10,175 bases of DNA from an uncultured Lachnospiraceae bacterium. GTDB taxonomy: Bacteria > Bacillota > Clostridia > Lachnospirales > Lachnospiraceae. Below are positions 1-6,912 of this stretch, piece after piece. Made by a program: the position numbers and the translations under genes. Location of the stretch: NCBI GenBank assembly GCA_958444395.1, contig CAUCOL010000034.1, positions 1 through 10,175 on the forward strand. Direction: 5' to 3'. Position 1 is the first letter of the stretch; the number at the start of each line of letters is the position of its first letter. Below the pieces are notes generated by a model. It was given only the letters and a program-made list of their open reading frames with translations. It did not search any database and was not told the origin of the DNA.

Positions 1-679
1 CATTTTGAAAAAGTTTCAATTTCCATTTTTTCTGTATAATAGGCTTATTCTTTTTATATAATAATCTTGAAGGTATTACCATATTTAATACTATTCCTAC
101 AAATTTTATTTCATGCTCAAACTGCCCTTGAATAGTTTCTTTCACATAATTTTCCAACATTGGTAAACCAAAAACAGATAATGGTTCTGCTTTCATTGGA
201 ACTAAATACATGTCAGATGCAAGCAGAGAAACTTTTGTATATTCAGATATTGTTGGAGGACAATCAATAATTACAATGTCATATTTTTCTGATAACTCGT
301 TCTGTATATACTGACGTAATTTATATGGACCAGCAGCTAAATTTAATGTCATTATATGTAAACTTGATGGAATTATGTCAAATGTATTATCAACATTAAA
401 AATCCACTTTTCTTCTTTTCTTTGTTCATAACCTTTTAGAACAGAATTAGCTTGGTAATCTGGTGACAAACAACCATATACTGACTTATTTCTATCATCC
501 AATATCTCATTCATTTGAGATTCAGTAAGTGTATATTGCGTTGCATTCATTTGTGGGTCCATATCAATAAGAATAACCTTCTTTTCTTCAACCTTAGATA
601 ATGTATATGCAACATTAACAGCAAGTGTTGTTTTTCCAACTCCACCCTTCATATTTATAAATGTTATCACTTTTGCCAT
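1..679 (-). CDS. ParA/Soj-type partition ATPase, 3' end outside window
   Basis: The first 226 codons of a ParA/MinD-superfamily ATPase, which would bind nucleoid DNA and position plasmids, elements or chromosome origins. The reading frame stays open to base 1, so the C-terminus is missing. Visible motifs are a deviant Walker A, KGGVGKTT, at residues 11-18 with the signature lysine K11, a Walker A' motif around D39-P42 (IDMDPQ), and a Walker B segment ending in IIDCPP around 137-142. The ATG at 677-679 is supported by a GAGG at 687-690, seven bases upstream. G+C is about 29% by hand count, far below the next gene. The partner (ParB or another CTPase/DNA-binding protein) would be expected to the left of the window. 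A chromosomal Soj is possible, but the AT-rich composition and the position against rlmD favour a mobile-element ParA. The family call is firm; the biological role is inference. Confidence 0.93.
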   Translation of the reverse strand, partial: MAKVITFINMKGGVGKTTLAVNVAYTLSKVEEKKVILIDMDPQMNATQYTLTESQMNEILDDRNKSVYGCLSPDYQANSVLKGYEQRKEEKWIFNVDNTFDIIPSSLHIMTLNLAAGPYKLRQYIQNELSEKYDIVIIDCPPTISEYTKVSLLASDMYLVPMKAEPLSVFGLPMLENYVKETIQGQFEHEIKFVGIVLNMVIPSRLLYKKNKPIIQKKWKLKLFQN

Positions 680-700
680 TTTTAATCCTCTCTTTTCTCT

Positions 701-729
701 AATGTATCAAAACTTTACTTAGTTCTATC
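701..729 (-). promoter_or_regulatory. Weak candidate promoter for the ParA gene
   Basis: On the minus strand an extended -10 (TGA then TACATT, bases 701-706) lies 17 bases from a poor -35 match, GATAGA (724-729). The predicted start would leave a leader of about 15 bases containing the GAGG ribosome site. The -35 match is poor, and read-through from rlmD is equally possible because I see no terminator between the two genes. Confidence 0.22.
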
Positions 730-2554
730 CTATCAATCCAAAATACCTCAATGCATCCTTAATATACTCCACCTTCTCCTGCGGACACTGCTTCACTTCT
801 GGATTTTCCTTCTTGGACTTATTATAATTCTCGCCCATATCCAGACCACACATCCGCTTCACCTGTGCAATATAAGAAGTATGCACATTCACACCATACT
901 TGTCCTTCACATAATCCTTAATCTTCTGATAGGTAGCCTTTTCTTCTGGTGTGTAATTGCTCTCTTCATCAGGCTCCATTGTCACCTCAATTTTCGGTGT
1001 ATCTTTTTTGAGGGATAATTTGACAACCGTTTCCACATGCCCGCTCATCCCAAACATATCGCACCCACGCACTCTTTTCAGTTCATATCCCCTCGCGCAC
1101 AGATATTTCAGATCTCTTGCAAGTGTGGCGGGATCACAGCTGACATACACGATACGTTTTGGTTTCATCCGGATAACCGTCTCCAGCAGTTTTTCATCAC
1201 AGCCTTTTCGTGGCGGATCGATGGTTACGACATCGGCTTTCAGACTTCCGCCGCTCTTCTCATACTGACAAGGGACGACCTCCTCTGCTGCGCCAACGAA
1301 AAACTCTGTATTCTCCATGCCATTTAATTCTGCGTTGATCCTGGCATCTTCGATTGCCTGTGGCACGATCTCCACACCATATACTTTTGCCGCTTTCTGC
1401 GCCAGGAAAAGGGATATCGTGCCGATGCCGCAGTACAGATCCCACACTGTCTCTCCGCCTTTCAGGTCTGCGTATTCCAGCGCAGTCTCATACAGCTTCT
1501 GCGTCTGAAGCGGATTCACCTGATAGAAGGAAAGAGGCGAGATACGGTAACGGATCGCACCGATATAATCGTCTATATATGGTTTTCCATAGATCGTCTC
1601 TATCTCATCTCCCAGTATAACATTTGTTTTTTTCTGATTTCGATTCAGGCAGATGGATGTAACTGTCCCATTTATCGGACAGTTCAACAATCTGTCTACC
1701 AATACTTTCTGATGCGGCAGGCTGCTGCCATTGATGATCAGGCAGACCATCACTTCCCCGGTCGCCTGTCCCACACGGATCAAGATATGACGCACCAGTC
1801 CGGTGTGTTCCTCTTCACGATAAGCGGAAATATGATATTCTTCCATAAATGCAAGCACCGTCTCCAGGATCACCTGATTGGACGGATGCTGGATCGCACA
1901 GTCCGTACATGGAATAATACTGTGGGTCCGTCCCGCATAAAATCCCGTCACCAGATGCCCCTCTTTATCATAGCCTACCGGGAACTGTGCTTTGTTTCTG
2001 TAATGATACGGCTCGTCCATTCCTAAGATCGGCTCCATGATGACCGGCTTTTTCTCATCCCCTGCCGGCTCTTCTGATGGATTGCCTGCCGGCTCTATAC
2101 GGTTCTTCGCAGACAGCGCAGCTTCTGACCCTGTGTGGCGGTCTTTATCCGGCTGACTGTCTATTGCCTTTGCTCCCTGCTGTGTCACGACCGGGATTCC
2201 TCCGATACGGCTGATACAATCTGCGATCTTCTGCTCTTTCCATGCCAGCTGTTTGTCATAACTGCAATGCTGCAGCTGACAGCCGCCACACTGACGTGCG
2301 ACCGGGCAGACCGGCTCTACACGCCACCGGGATGGTTCGATCACTTCCAGCAATCTTGCATACCCAAACCGCTTCTTTGTTTTTATTACCTTTACCCGAA
2401 CCTTATCTCCGATCAACGCATCTTTAACAAAGAGGGTATAACCGTCTATACGGCCTATACCCTCTCCATCTGTTCCTAGATCTGTTATATCGAGAATAAG
2501 TTCCTGATTTTTATGACATACGGGAACTGTCTTTTTCTCCATGTCTTTAACCAT
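725..2554 (-). CDS. rlmD: 23S rRNA (uracil-5)-methyltransferase RlmD/RumA family, with extra linker and C-terminal extension
   Basis: SAM-dependent m5U methyltransferase, expected to modify 23S rRNA U1939 (E. coli numbering) in the cytoplasm. In the 609-residue product, a TRAM-type RNA-binding domain spans about 14-73. Fe-S cluster cysteines are C83, C89 and C92, with C219 the probable fourth. The SAM motif DLYCGIGT is near 372-379, DPPRKG at 446-451, the catalytic Cys in VSCDP at 473, and the catalytic base in HVETVV at E508. The ATG at 2552-2554 is chosen because GGAGAG lies 8 bases upstream; a TTG seven codons earlier overlaps that ribosome site. The family is usually about 450 residues. 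The excess is a hydrophilic insertion at about 124-171 and an 85-residue C-terminal extension from about 523. Target choice between RlmD-type and related rRNA/tRNA uracil sites cannot be settled by eye. It follows yhaM after 111 bases with no visible terminator, so co-transcription is possible. Confidence 0.94.
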   Translation of the reverse strand: MVKDMEKKTVPVCHKNQELILDITDLGTDGEGIGRIDGYTLFVKDALIGDKVRVKVIKTKKRFGYARLLEVIEPSRWRVEPVCPVARQCGGCQLQHCSYDKQLAWKEQKIADCISRIGGIPVVTQQGAKAIDSQPDKDRHTGSEAALSAKNRIEPAGNPSEEPAGDEKKPVIMEPILGMDEPYHYRNKAQFPVGYDKEGHLVTGFYAGRTHSIIPCTDCAIQHPSNQVILETVLAFMEEYHISAYREEEHTGLVRHILIRVGQATGEVMVCLIINGSSLPHQKVLVDRLLNCPINGTVTSICLNRNQKKTNVILGDEIETIYGKPYIDDYIGAIRYRISPLSFYQVNPLQTQKLYETALEYADLKGGETVWDLYCGIGTISLFLAQKAAKVYGVEIVPQAIEDARINAELNGMENTEFFVGAAEEVVPCQYEKSGGSLKADVVTIDPPRKGCDEKLLETVIRMKPKRIVYVSCDPATLARDLKYLCARGYELKRVRGCDMFGMSGHVETVVKLSLKKDTPKIEVTMEPDEESNYTPEEKATYQKIKDYVKDKYGVNVHTSYIAQVKRMCGLDMGENYNKSKKENPEVKQCPQEKVEYIKDALRYFGLIG

Positions 2555-2665
2555 GCCTTTCTCTCTCCGGGGCAATCTTTAGACTGCTGTATCATGTCTG
2601 AATCTGTCTTAAAATGCCCTGTTTTTTATTTCTCTGTCCTGTCCAATCCTTTTATCGCTTCCGGA
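2555..2665. other. yhaM-rlmD intergenic spacer
   Basis: A 111-base spacer between two minus-strand genes. I see no hairpin plus T-run and no good promoter. It carries the rlmD ribosome-binding site (GGAGAG, 8 bases before the ATG). This is compatible with a yhaM-rlmD operon. Confidence 0.5.
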
Positions 2666-3640
2666 TCACTCTGTCTTTGCAGCTTTTTTCTTTTTCACAT
2701 AACCGGTGCTCTGACGTACATTGGATTCTACGAATCGGTTATAGCCAAGCCATTCGGTTGTTGCCTCTGCCTTATCATAGACCTCTGTCATGGTCTCCAG
2801 ACGGGCATCTGCATTATCAGCAAAGTTCAATGCCATTGCTTCAGCGATCGCCGGTTTCTTCGGTGAACCATACTCCAGTTCACCATGATGTGCCAGTATG
2901 CAATGACGCAGTTCTGTTGCAAGAACTGCCGGAAATCCGGGGATCTCCTGTACCTTGCGACCGATCAACTCCGCACCGATAAAGATGTGTCCCAAAAGCT
3001 GACCTTCATCTGTATACTCATTCGATGGGAAAGTCGATAATTCATATACTTTTCCTATGTCATGAAAGATCGCTGCTGTGATCAAAAGATCTCTGTCCAG
3101 CACCGAATACTGCGATGCCATGAAATCACACATTTTTGCTACTGCCAGTGTATGCTGTAAGAGTCCGCCTACAAAACCATGATGCACTGCTTTTGCTGCT
3201 GAATGCACCTTAAATTCTTTGACAAAATCCGCATCCTGTATATAGCACATTTCCAGCAGCTGCTTCAGATGCGGCTCCTGTACGGTTGCGATCATTCCTT
3301 TTAATTCTGTATACATCTGCTCGATGTCGTATTTGGATGCCGGTATGTACTCTGCCGGATCATATTCTCCCTCCTGCGCCTTACGCAGACGGCTTACATT
3401 GACCTGACGACTGCCCTGAAAGGATGTGACCATACCATCCACCATGACAAAATCCATCGAATCAAAATCATCAATTCCATTGTTCAGTTCCCAGATCTTG
3501 GCATCGATTATGCCGGTCTTATCCTGAAGCAGCAGGGAATAATAGGTTTTACCCGCCTTTGTTTTTAACACCTGTTTACTCTTGCACAGATAGATTCCGT
3601 AAAATTTATTTCCCTCTCGGTATTGTTCAATATAGTTCAT
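2666..3640 (-). CDS. yhaM: YhaM-type 3'-5' exoribonuclease (OB fold plus HD domain)
   Basis: Cytoplasmic 3'-5' exoribonuclease of the YhaM/CBF1 family, which in Bacillus and streptococci trims RNA 3' ends. The 324-residue product has an N-terminal OB-type nucleic-acid-binding domain (about 13-90, with the stretch TYYSLLLQDKTG near 32-43) and an HD phosphohydrolase domain. Metal ligands are suggested by H163 in LLQHT, the H193-D194 pair in FHDIGK, and the later histidines of ILAHHGELEYGSP. The length is close to the 314 residues of B. subtilis YhaM. The start is set at the ATG of MNYIEQY because GGAGG lies five bases upstream; an in-frame ATG four codons earlier overlaps that GGAGG and is unlikely. 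The upstream gene is sigK, separated by 173 bases with a candidate promoter; rlmD follows. The assignment is strong by domain order. Confidence 0.93.
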   Translation of the reverse strand: MNYIEQYREGNKFYGIYLCKSKQVLKTKAGKTYYSLLLQDKTGIIDAKIWELNNGIDDFDSMDFVMVDGMVTSFQGSRQVNVSRLRKAQEGEYDPAEYIPASKYDIEQMYTELKGMIATVQEPHLKQLLEMCYIQDADFVKEFKVHSAAKAVHHGFVGGLLQHTLAVAKMCDFMASQYSVLDRDLLITAAIFHDIGKVYELSTFPSNEYTDEGQLLGHIFIGAELIGRKVQEIPGFPAVLATELRHCILAHHGELEYGSPKKPAIAEAMALNFADNADARLETMTEVYDKAEATTEWLGYNRFVESNVRQSTGYVKKKKAAKTE

Positions 3641-3720
3641 GATTTCCTCCATTTATTTCCGGCATGTTACCGATATAACGTAATGATTATTCCGTATATA
3701 ACACGTCAACTTGTTGTATT

Positions 3721-3749
3721 AGTTTAGCACACTTCTTGTGATGTCACAA
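3721..3749 (-). promoter_or_regulatory. Candidate sigma-A type promoter of yhaM
   Basis: Minus-strand -35 TTGTGA (3744-3749), a 17-base spacer, then TGC TAAACT (3721-3729), an extended -10 with four of six core matches. It would give a 5' leader of roughly 70 bases before the yhaM ATG. The -35 lies inside the dyad at 3735-3750. A second TTGACG at 3704-3709 has no good -10 at 16-18 bases. Seen by eye only. Confidence 0.4.
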
Positions 3750-3750
3750 G
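3735..3750. promoter_or_regulatory. 7-bp dyad symmetry over the yhaM -35 (possible operator)
   Basis: CTTGTGATGTCACAAG is an inverted repeat with 7-bp arms and a 2-base centre. It covers the proposed -35 element of yhaM, a position typical of a repressor site. The TGTGA-N2-TCACA core resembles half-sites of the CRP/FNR superfamily, but with much too short a spacing for CRP. The binding protein is unknown. Confidence 0.35.
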
Positions 3751-3813
3751 CTACAGACCCAAAATCCGTTGATTCCTGTCTGAATTTTTTACGTGTGCCA
3801 AAAATACTGCAGA

Positions 3814-4455
3814 TCATCTTATCTGTCCAATCTGTTCATAACACTTTCTTAGTTTATGCAGAGCTTTTTTCTCGATCCGCGACACATAAGATCTGGAAAT
3901 ATGAAAAAACGCAGCGACTTCTCTCTGCGTTTTTTCTTCCTCGCCATGCAGTCCATACCGCATGCATAGGATCGTATATTCTCTCTTTGTCAGGACATCC
4001 TGTAAGAAGGTATCCAGATAACTCAGCTGATGCTGCGTATTCATCCGCTCGATCACATCTTCCTCTTCATATTCGATAATATCCATCAGGTTGATTTCAT
4101 TTCCCTCTTTGTCTGATCCGATCGAATCATACAGATATACATCTCTGGCACTCTTTTTTTCGGAACGCATAAGCATCAGCAGCTCATTTTCAATACATCT
4201 TGCCACATAGGTGGCAAGCCGGATTCCTTTCTTTTCATCAAAAGAGTCTATCCCTTTGATCAGCCCGATCGTGCCGATCGAGATCAGGTCATCCATGTCC
4301 CGGTCACCTACGTTATATTTTCGGGCAATGTATGCCACCAGGCGCATGTTTCGCTCTATCAGCTCGTTTCTCGCCTGTCTGTCTCCCTCTTTCATACGCT
4401 GCAGGTATTCTTTTTCTTCTTTGGCGCTGGGAGGTTGTGGAAAGGACTGCATCAT
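3814..4455 (-). CDS. sigK: Sporulation sigma factor SigK, pro-less and uninterrupted
   Basis: RNA polymerase sigma factor of the SigE/SigK group, directing late mother-cell genes (coat, cortex, mother-cell lysis). In the 213-residue product, sigma region 2 covers about 34-103, with DLISIGTIGLIKGIDSF and ATYVARCIENELLM. The region 4 helix-turn-helix is near 176-199, with TQREVAAFFHISRSYVSRIE. The N-terminus FPQPPSAKEEKEYLQRM aligns from memory with mature B. subtilis SigK (FPQPLSSSEEKKYLELM). The roughly 20-residue hydrophobic pro-sequence is absent: an in-frame TGA lies four codons before the tandem ATGs. GAGG six bases upstream of 4455 supports this start. Clostridioides difficile SigK likewise lacks a pro-sequence. 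The gene is continuous, with no skin-type insertion. I found no convincing SigE promoter in the 64 bases upstream. SigE is the main alternative, but the N-terminus and KEGNEINLMD favour SigK. Confidence 0.9.
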   Translation of the reverse strand: MMQSFPQPPSAKEEKEYLQRMKEGDRQARNELIERNMRLVAYIARKYNVGDRDMDDLISIGTIGLIKGIDSFDEKKGIRLATYVARCIENELLMLMRSEKKSARDVYLYDSIGSDKEGNEINLMDIIEYEEEDVIERMNTQHQLSYLDTFLQDVLTKREYTILCMRYGLHGEEEKTQREVAAFFHISRSYVSRIEKKALHKLRKCYEQIGQIR

Positions 4456-4519
4456 GACATACCTCTTTCACGCTTTCCTTTTATCTTATGCGCAAAGGAT
4501 GCTGTCTGTGCTTTTCCTA

Positions 4520-4663
4520 TCAGATCAATACCGCTTTTATCTCTAAATACTCCTCAAAGCTGTAGATGCTGTTCTCTCTTCCGATCCCGGACTGCTTATA
4601 ACCGCCAAACGGAGCGCATACCTGAAAGGGAGCCCCACTGATATGTACTACACCAGTCTGCAT
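4520..4663 (-). pseudogene. Aldehyde dehydrogenase C-terminal fragment (relic) with intact ribosome site
   Basis: A 47-codon ORF whose translation matches only the C-terminal tail of NAD(P)-dependent aldehyde dehydrogenases: MQTGVVHISGAPF, then APFGGYKQSGIGRE, then FEEYLEIKAVLI. This corresponds to the substrate-tunnel and oligomerisation end of a protein of about 480 residues. The catalytic Cys, Glu and Rossmann motifs are absent. Upstream codons in the same frame (about 4664-4726) are Lys-rich and not dehydrogenase-like. An AGGAGG seven bases upstream of the ATG is a near-ideal ribosome site, so the fragment may be translated. It begins only about 42 bases after the transporter terminator, leaving little room for a promoter. 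The best reading is the leftover 3' end of a deleted gene; a retained small peptide or a leader for sigK is a weaker alternative. Confidence 0.75.
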
Positions 4664-4705
4664 CCGCCTGCCTCCTTTCTTCTTTTGTTTCTTTTCTGCA
4701 ATTGA

Positions 4706-4736
4706 AAAGGCGACAGTGATGATCACTGCCGCCTTT
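4706..4736 (-). terminator. Intrinsic terminator after the MacAB-like operon
   Basis: A 14-bp stem (AAAGGCG..CAGTGA / TCACTG..CGCCTTT) with a 3-base loop. On the minus strand the single internal mismatch becomes a G-U pair and the stem runs into TTTT. On the plus strand the same position is an A-C mismatch, so the polarity favours termination of minus-strand transcripts. It lies about 140 bases beyond the permease stop codon. Confidence 0.75.
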
Positions 4737-4825
4737 GGCTTTCGTTTGAAGATGTTTGCATTCTATCGCCGCATCCATACAAAGTCAACGCTATTTCTGC
4801 ATATTTTTATTTTTTTGTTTTTGAA

Positions 4826-4843
4826 TTATGCAGTTTTGCATAA
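4826..4843. repeat. Perfect 7-bp inverted repeat downstream of permease
   Basis: TTATGCA-GTTT-TGCATAA, 36-53 bases past the permease stop. It would form a tight hairpin in the 3' untranslated region, but on the minus strand it is followed by A-rich rather than T-rich sequence, so it is not a standard terminator. It could be an RNA 3'-end stabiliser or a protein site. The remainder of 4737-4878 is AT-rich with no gene. Confidence 0.4.
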
Positions 4844-4878
4844 CCGCTTATCTGCTTTCACCCATCCATCTCTGCATC

Positions 4879-6168
4879 CTACTCGTAGCGCAGAGCTTCG
4901 ATCGGATCAAGTTTTGCTGCTTTTCCGGCAGGATAGTAGCCGAAGAAGACGCCGATAACCATTGAGAAGCAGACAGACACCAGCATAGCTGCCACCGGAG
5001 CGGTTGCCGAGTAGCCCAGCACCGAAGCTGCGATCGCCCCCAGGATCAATCCCACGACGATGCCCAGGATTCCGCCGACCAGACACAAGATCACAGATTC
5101 TATGATAAACTGCAGACGGATCGAACTGTTCTTGGCGCCCAGTGCTTTTCTGGTTCCGATCTCTCTGGTTCTCTCTGTGACAGATACCAGCATAATATTC
5201 ATGACACCGATTCCACCAACCAACAGGGAGATTCCCGCAATAAATGCTACTGCGATCGACACAGTCTGTACCATTTCTGTCATGGATTCTGTCATGGATT
5301 CCATCGTACTTGTGGAGACCTCATAATCCTCATTTGCCGCATAATAGGGCGCAAAATATTGCTCAATCTGCTCTGCAAATGCAGATACGCTGCTCACATC
5401 GGTAGATGTTACTACTGTAAACTGAGAGTATCCCTCATCCGCATGTGTCTGCTCTTTTCCGGTAGAAATCGGAATATACGCTACCGTCGTCACATCTTCA
5501 TCACTGGAATCTGAAAAATCACTTCCACTTTCGTATTTGTACACACCAACTATATAATAATCTGTATATGTTCCATTCAGATTGACACTGATCTTTTGGG
5601 TAAGCGCCGCCTGATTATCCCCATCAAACAGATTGTCAACCACCTTATCCGTCACCATAATGACTTTTTTCTTCCCGGTAATGTCTTTTTTCCGTATCTT
5701 TCTGCCCGCCAGAAGCGTGATCTGGCTGCTTGCAAAATACTCCTGATTGATTCCCGTCAACGTAATATTGGCAGTTGCATCCTTCCGACCGGCGATTGCA
5801 CTTCCGACCGATTCACTGAGCGCGATCGCATCGATCTGCTTTGCATACTGTGCCCGCAATCCCTCGATCATCTCCTCAGTGATCAGATCTTCTTCGTCCA
5901 TACTGACGTTTTTTCCGGAGGTCCCGAAGCGCAGCCCATTGGCATCCGTCTGCTCTTCCTCACTGGACTGCCTGACACCGACTGTGATGTTATTTGCTCC
6001 CATCTCCTGAAAGGAATCTGAAATCGAAGTCATCAGGGAAGAACTCACCGTCATGATCGCGATCACCGACCCGATACCGATGATAATACCGAGCATCGTC
6101 AGTAACGCACGCATTTTTCCGGCACGCAGGGATTCAAATGCCATGCGGATATTTTCCCATATCAACAT
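4879..6168 (-). CDS. MacB/FtsX-type ABC transporter permease
   Basis: Membrane subunit of a MacB-like (type VII) ABC exporter or mechanotransmission transporter. In the 429-residue product, a cytoplasmic start ([19 protein letters not shown]) leads into TM1 at about 21-43. A large extracellular MacB-type core domain follows at about 45-300. TM2 is near 302-329, TM3 near 355-381 and TM4 near 391-413. The coupling segment [15 protein letters not shown] lies between TM2 and TM3, and the terminus [13 protein letters not shown] is typical of the family. The ATPase is a separate gene, unlike Gram-negative MacB. A purine-rich G-run ribosome site precedes the ATG, which overlaps the ATPase stop codon by 7 bases (AUGUUGA), suggesting translational coupling. 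A 12-bp tandem duplication encodes SMTESMTE at 291-298 just before TM2. The substrate is not predictable; relatives handle antimicrobial peptides, lipids or drugs. Confidence 0.92.
   Translation of the reverse strand: MLIWENIRMAFESLRAGKMRALLTMLGIIIGIGSVIAIMTVSSSLMTSISDSFQEMGANNITVGVRQSSEEEQTDANGLRFGTSGKNVSMDEEDLITEEMIEGLRAQYAKQIDAIALSESVGSAIAGRKDATANITLTGINQEYFASSQITLLAGRKIRKKDITGKKKVIMVTDKVVDNLFDGDNQAALTQKISVNLNGTYTDYYIVGVYKYESGSDFSDSSDEDVTTVAYIPISTGKEQTHADEGYSQFTVVTSTDVSSVSAFAEQIEQYFAPYYAANEDYEVSTSTMESMTESMTEMVQTVSIAVAFIAGISLLVGGIGVMNIMLVSVTERTREIGTRKALGAKNSSIRLQFIIESVILCLVGGILGIVVGLILGAIAASVLGYSATAPVAAMLVSVCFSMVIGVFFGYYPAGKAAKLDPIEALRYE
5275..5298. repeat. Perfect 12-bp tandem duplication in the permease gene
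   Basis: TTCTGTCATGGA occurs twice in direct tandem and is read on the minus strand as two SMTE tetrapeptides at residues 291-298, at the junction of the extracellular domain and TM2. It preserves frame. Confidence 0.85.
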
Positions 6169-6893
6169 GCCCTTCTCCCCCCTTTCTCTCCAACGATCCG
6201 TCCATCCCGCAGCGTAATGATCCGTTCCGTTTCCTCTGCCAGTTCCTGAGAATGTGTGATCAGAACGATCGTTTTTCCTTGTTTTTCATGCAGTCTGTGA
6301 AACAGATCCATAATGTGATGCCCGGTCTCCGAGTCCAGGGCTCCGGTCGGCTCATCCGCCAGAATGATCGCAGGATCGTTTGCCATCGCACGTGCAATAG
6401 CCGCGCGCTGCTTCTGTCCACCGGAAAGCTCATCCGGTCTGTGATCCATCCGCTGTCCCATGCCGACCAGCTCCAAAAGTTCACTGGCACGTTCACGCCG
6501 TGCCTTTTTGCCGACTCCGGCATACAGCAACGGCAGTTCCACATTTGATAATGCCGTTGTCCTCGGGATCAGATTATATGTCTGAAACACAAATCCGATC
6601 TGCCGGTTACGGATCTCCGATAGTTCCCTGTCCCGCAGAGAGCCGACCTGCTCTCCCGCCAGCATATATTCACCACTTGTCGGCTGATCCAGCGCACCGA
6701 TGATATTCATCAGTGTGGATTTGCCTGATCCGGACTCGCCGACGATCGATACAAACTCTCCTTTTTGTACCTGCAGATCGATTCCATGAAGAATCTCAAG
6801 TTCATTGGGCTTCCCGATATAAAACTTTTTCACGATTCCCTCTAAATGAATGATTGGAGAGGATTTTTCTGTCATTTGCATCTCTTTTTCCAT
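6162..6893 (-). CDS. ABC transporter ATP-binding protein, MacB/LolD-like
   Basis: Cytoplasmic ATPase subunit of the exporter encoded by this operon, 243 residues. Motifs in order are Walker [10 protein letters not shown] at 52-60 (K58), Q-loop Q104 in [22 protein letters not shown], signature LSGGQ at 156-160, Walker [13 protein letters not shown] ending near 185, and the switch histidine in ITHS. The [12 protein letters not shown] and NLIP wording is characteristic of the MacB/LolD/FtsE subgroup. The start is placed at the ATG of [12 protein letters not shown]: an AGAGG lies nine bases upstream and the gap to the membrane-fusion-protein stop is 19 bases. A longer reading from a GTG at 6989 would overlap the Gly-rich tail of that gene out of frame and is rejected. 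The stop overlaps the permease ATG. Function as the motor is firm from motifs and context. Confidence 0.95.
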   Translation of the reverse strand: MEKEMQMTEKSSPIIHLEGIVKKFYIGKPNELEILHGIDLQVQKGEFVSIVGESGSGKSTLMNIIGALDQPTSGEYMLAGEQVGSLRDRELSEIRNRQIGFVFQTYNLIPRTTALSNVELPLLYAGVGKKARRERASELLELVGMGQRMDHRPDELSGGQKQRAAIARAMANDPAIILADEPTGALDSETGHHIMDLFHRLHEKQGKTIVLITHSQELAEETERIITLRDGRIVGEKGGRRAC

Positions 6894-6912
6894 ATGATCT
6901 TTCCTCTCTTTC

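Noticed and set aside
957..1620. Several plus-strand ORFs of 63-103 codons across rlmD
   Set aside because: They are antisense to conserved methyltransferase motifs, lack ribosome sites and show no domain signature.
2555..2575. Upstream TTG start giving a 616-residue RlmD
   Set aside because: The extra seven codons overlap the GGAGAG ribosome site of the ATG at 2554, which is a better start.
3755..3813. Hairpin after the sigK stop as a terminator
   Set aside because: Only a 5-bp outer stem (CAGAC/GTCTG) and a weak inner stem are visible, with no T-run afterwards.
4456..4519. SigE-dependent promoter for sigK
   Set aside because: CATAAGAT on the minus strand loosely resembles a SigE -10, but no ATATT-like -35 lies at the required distance.
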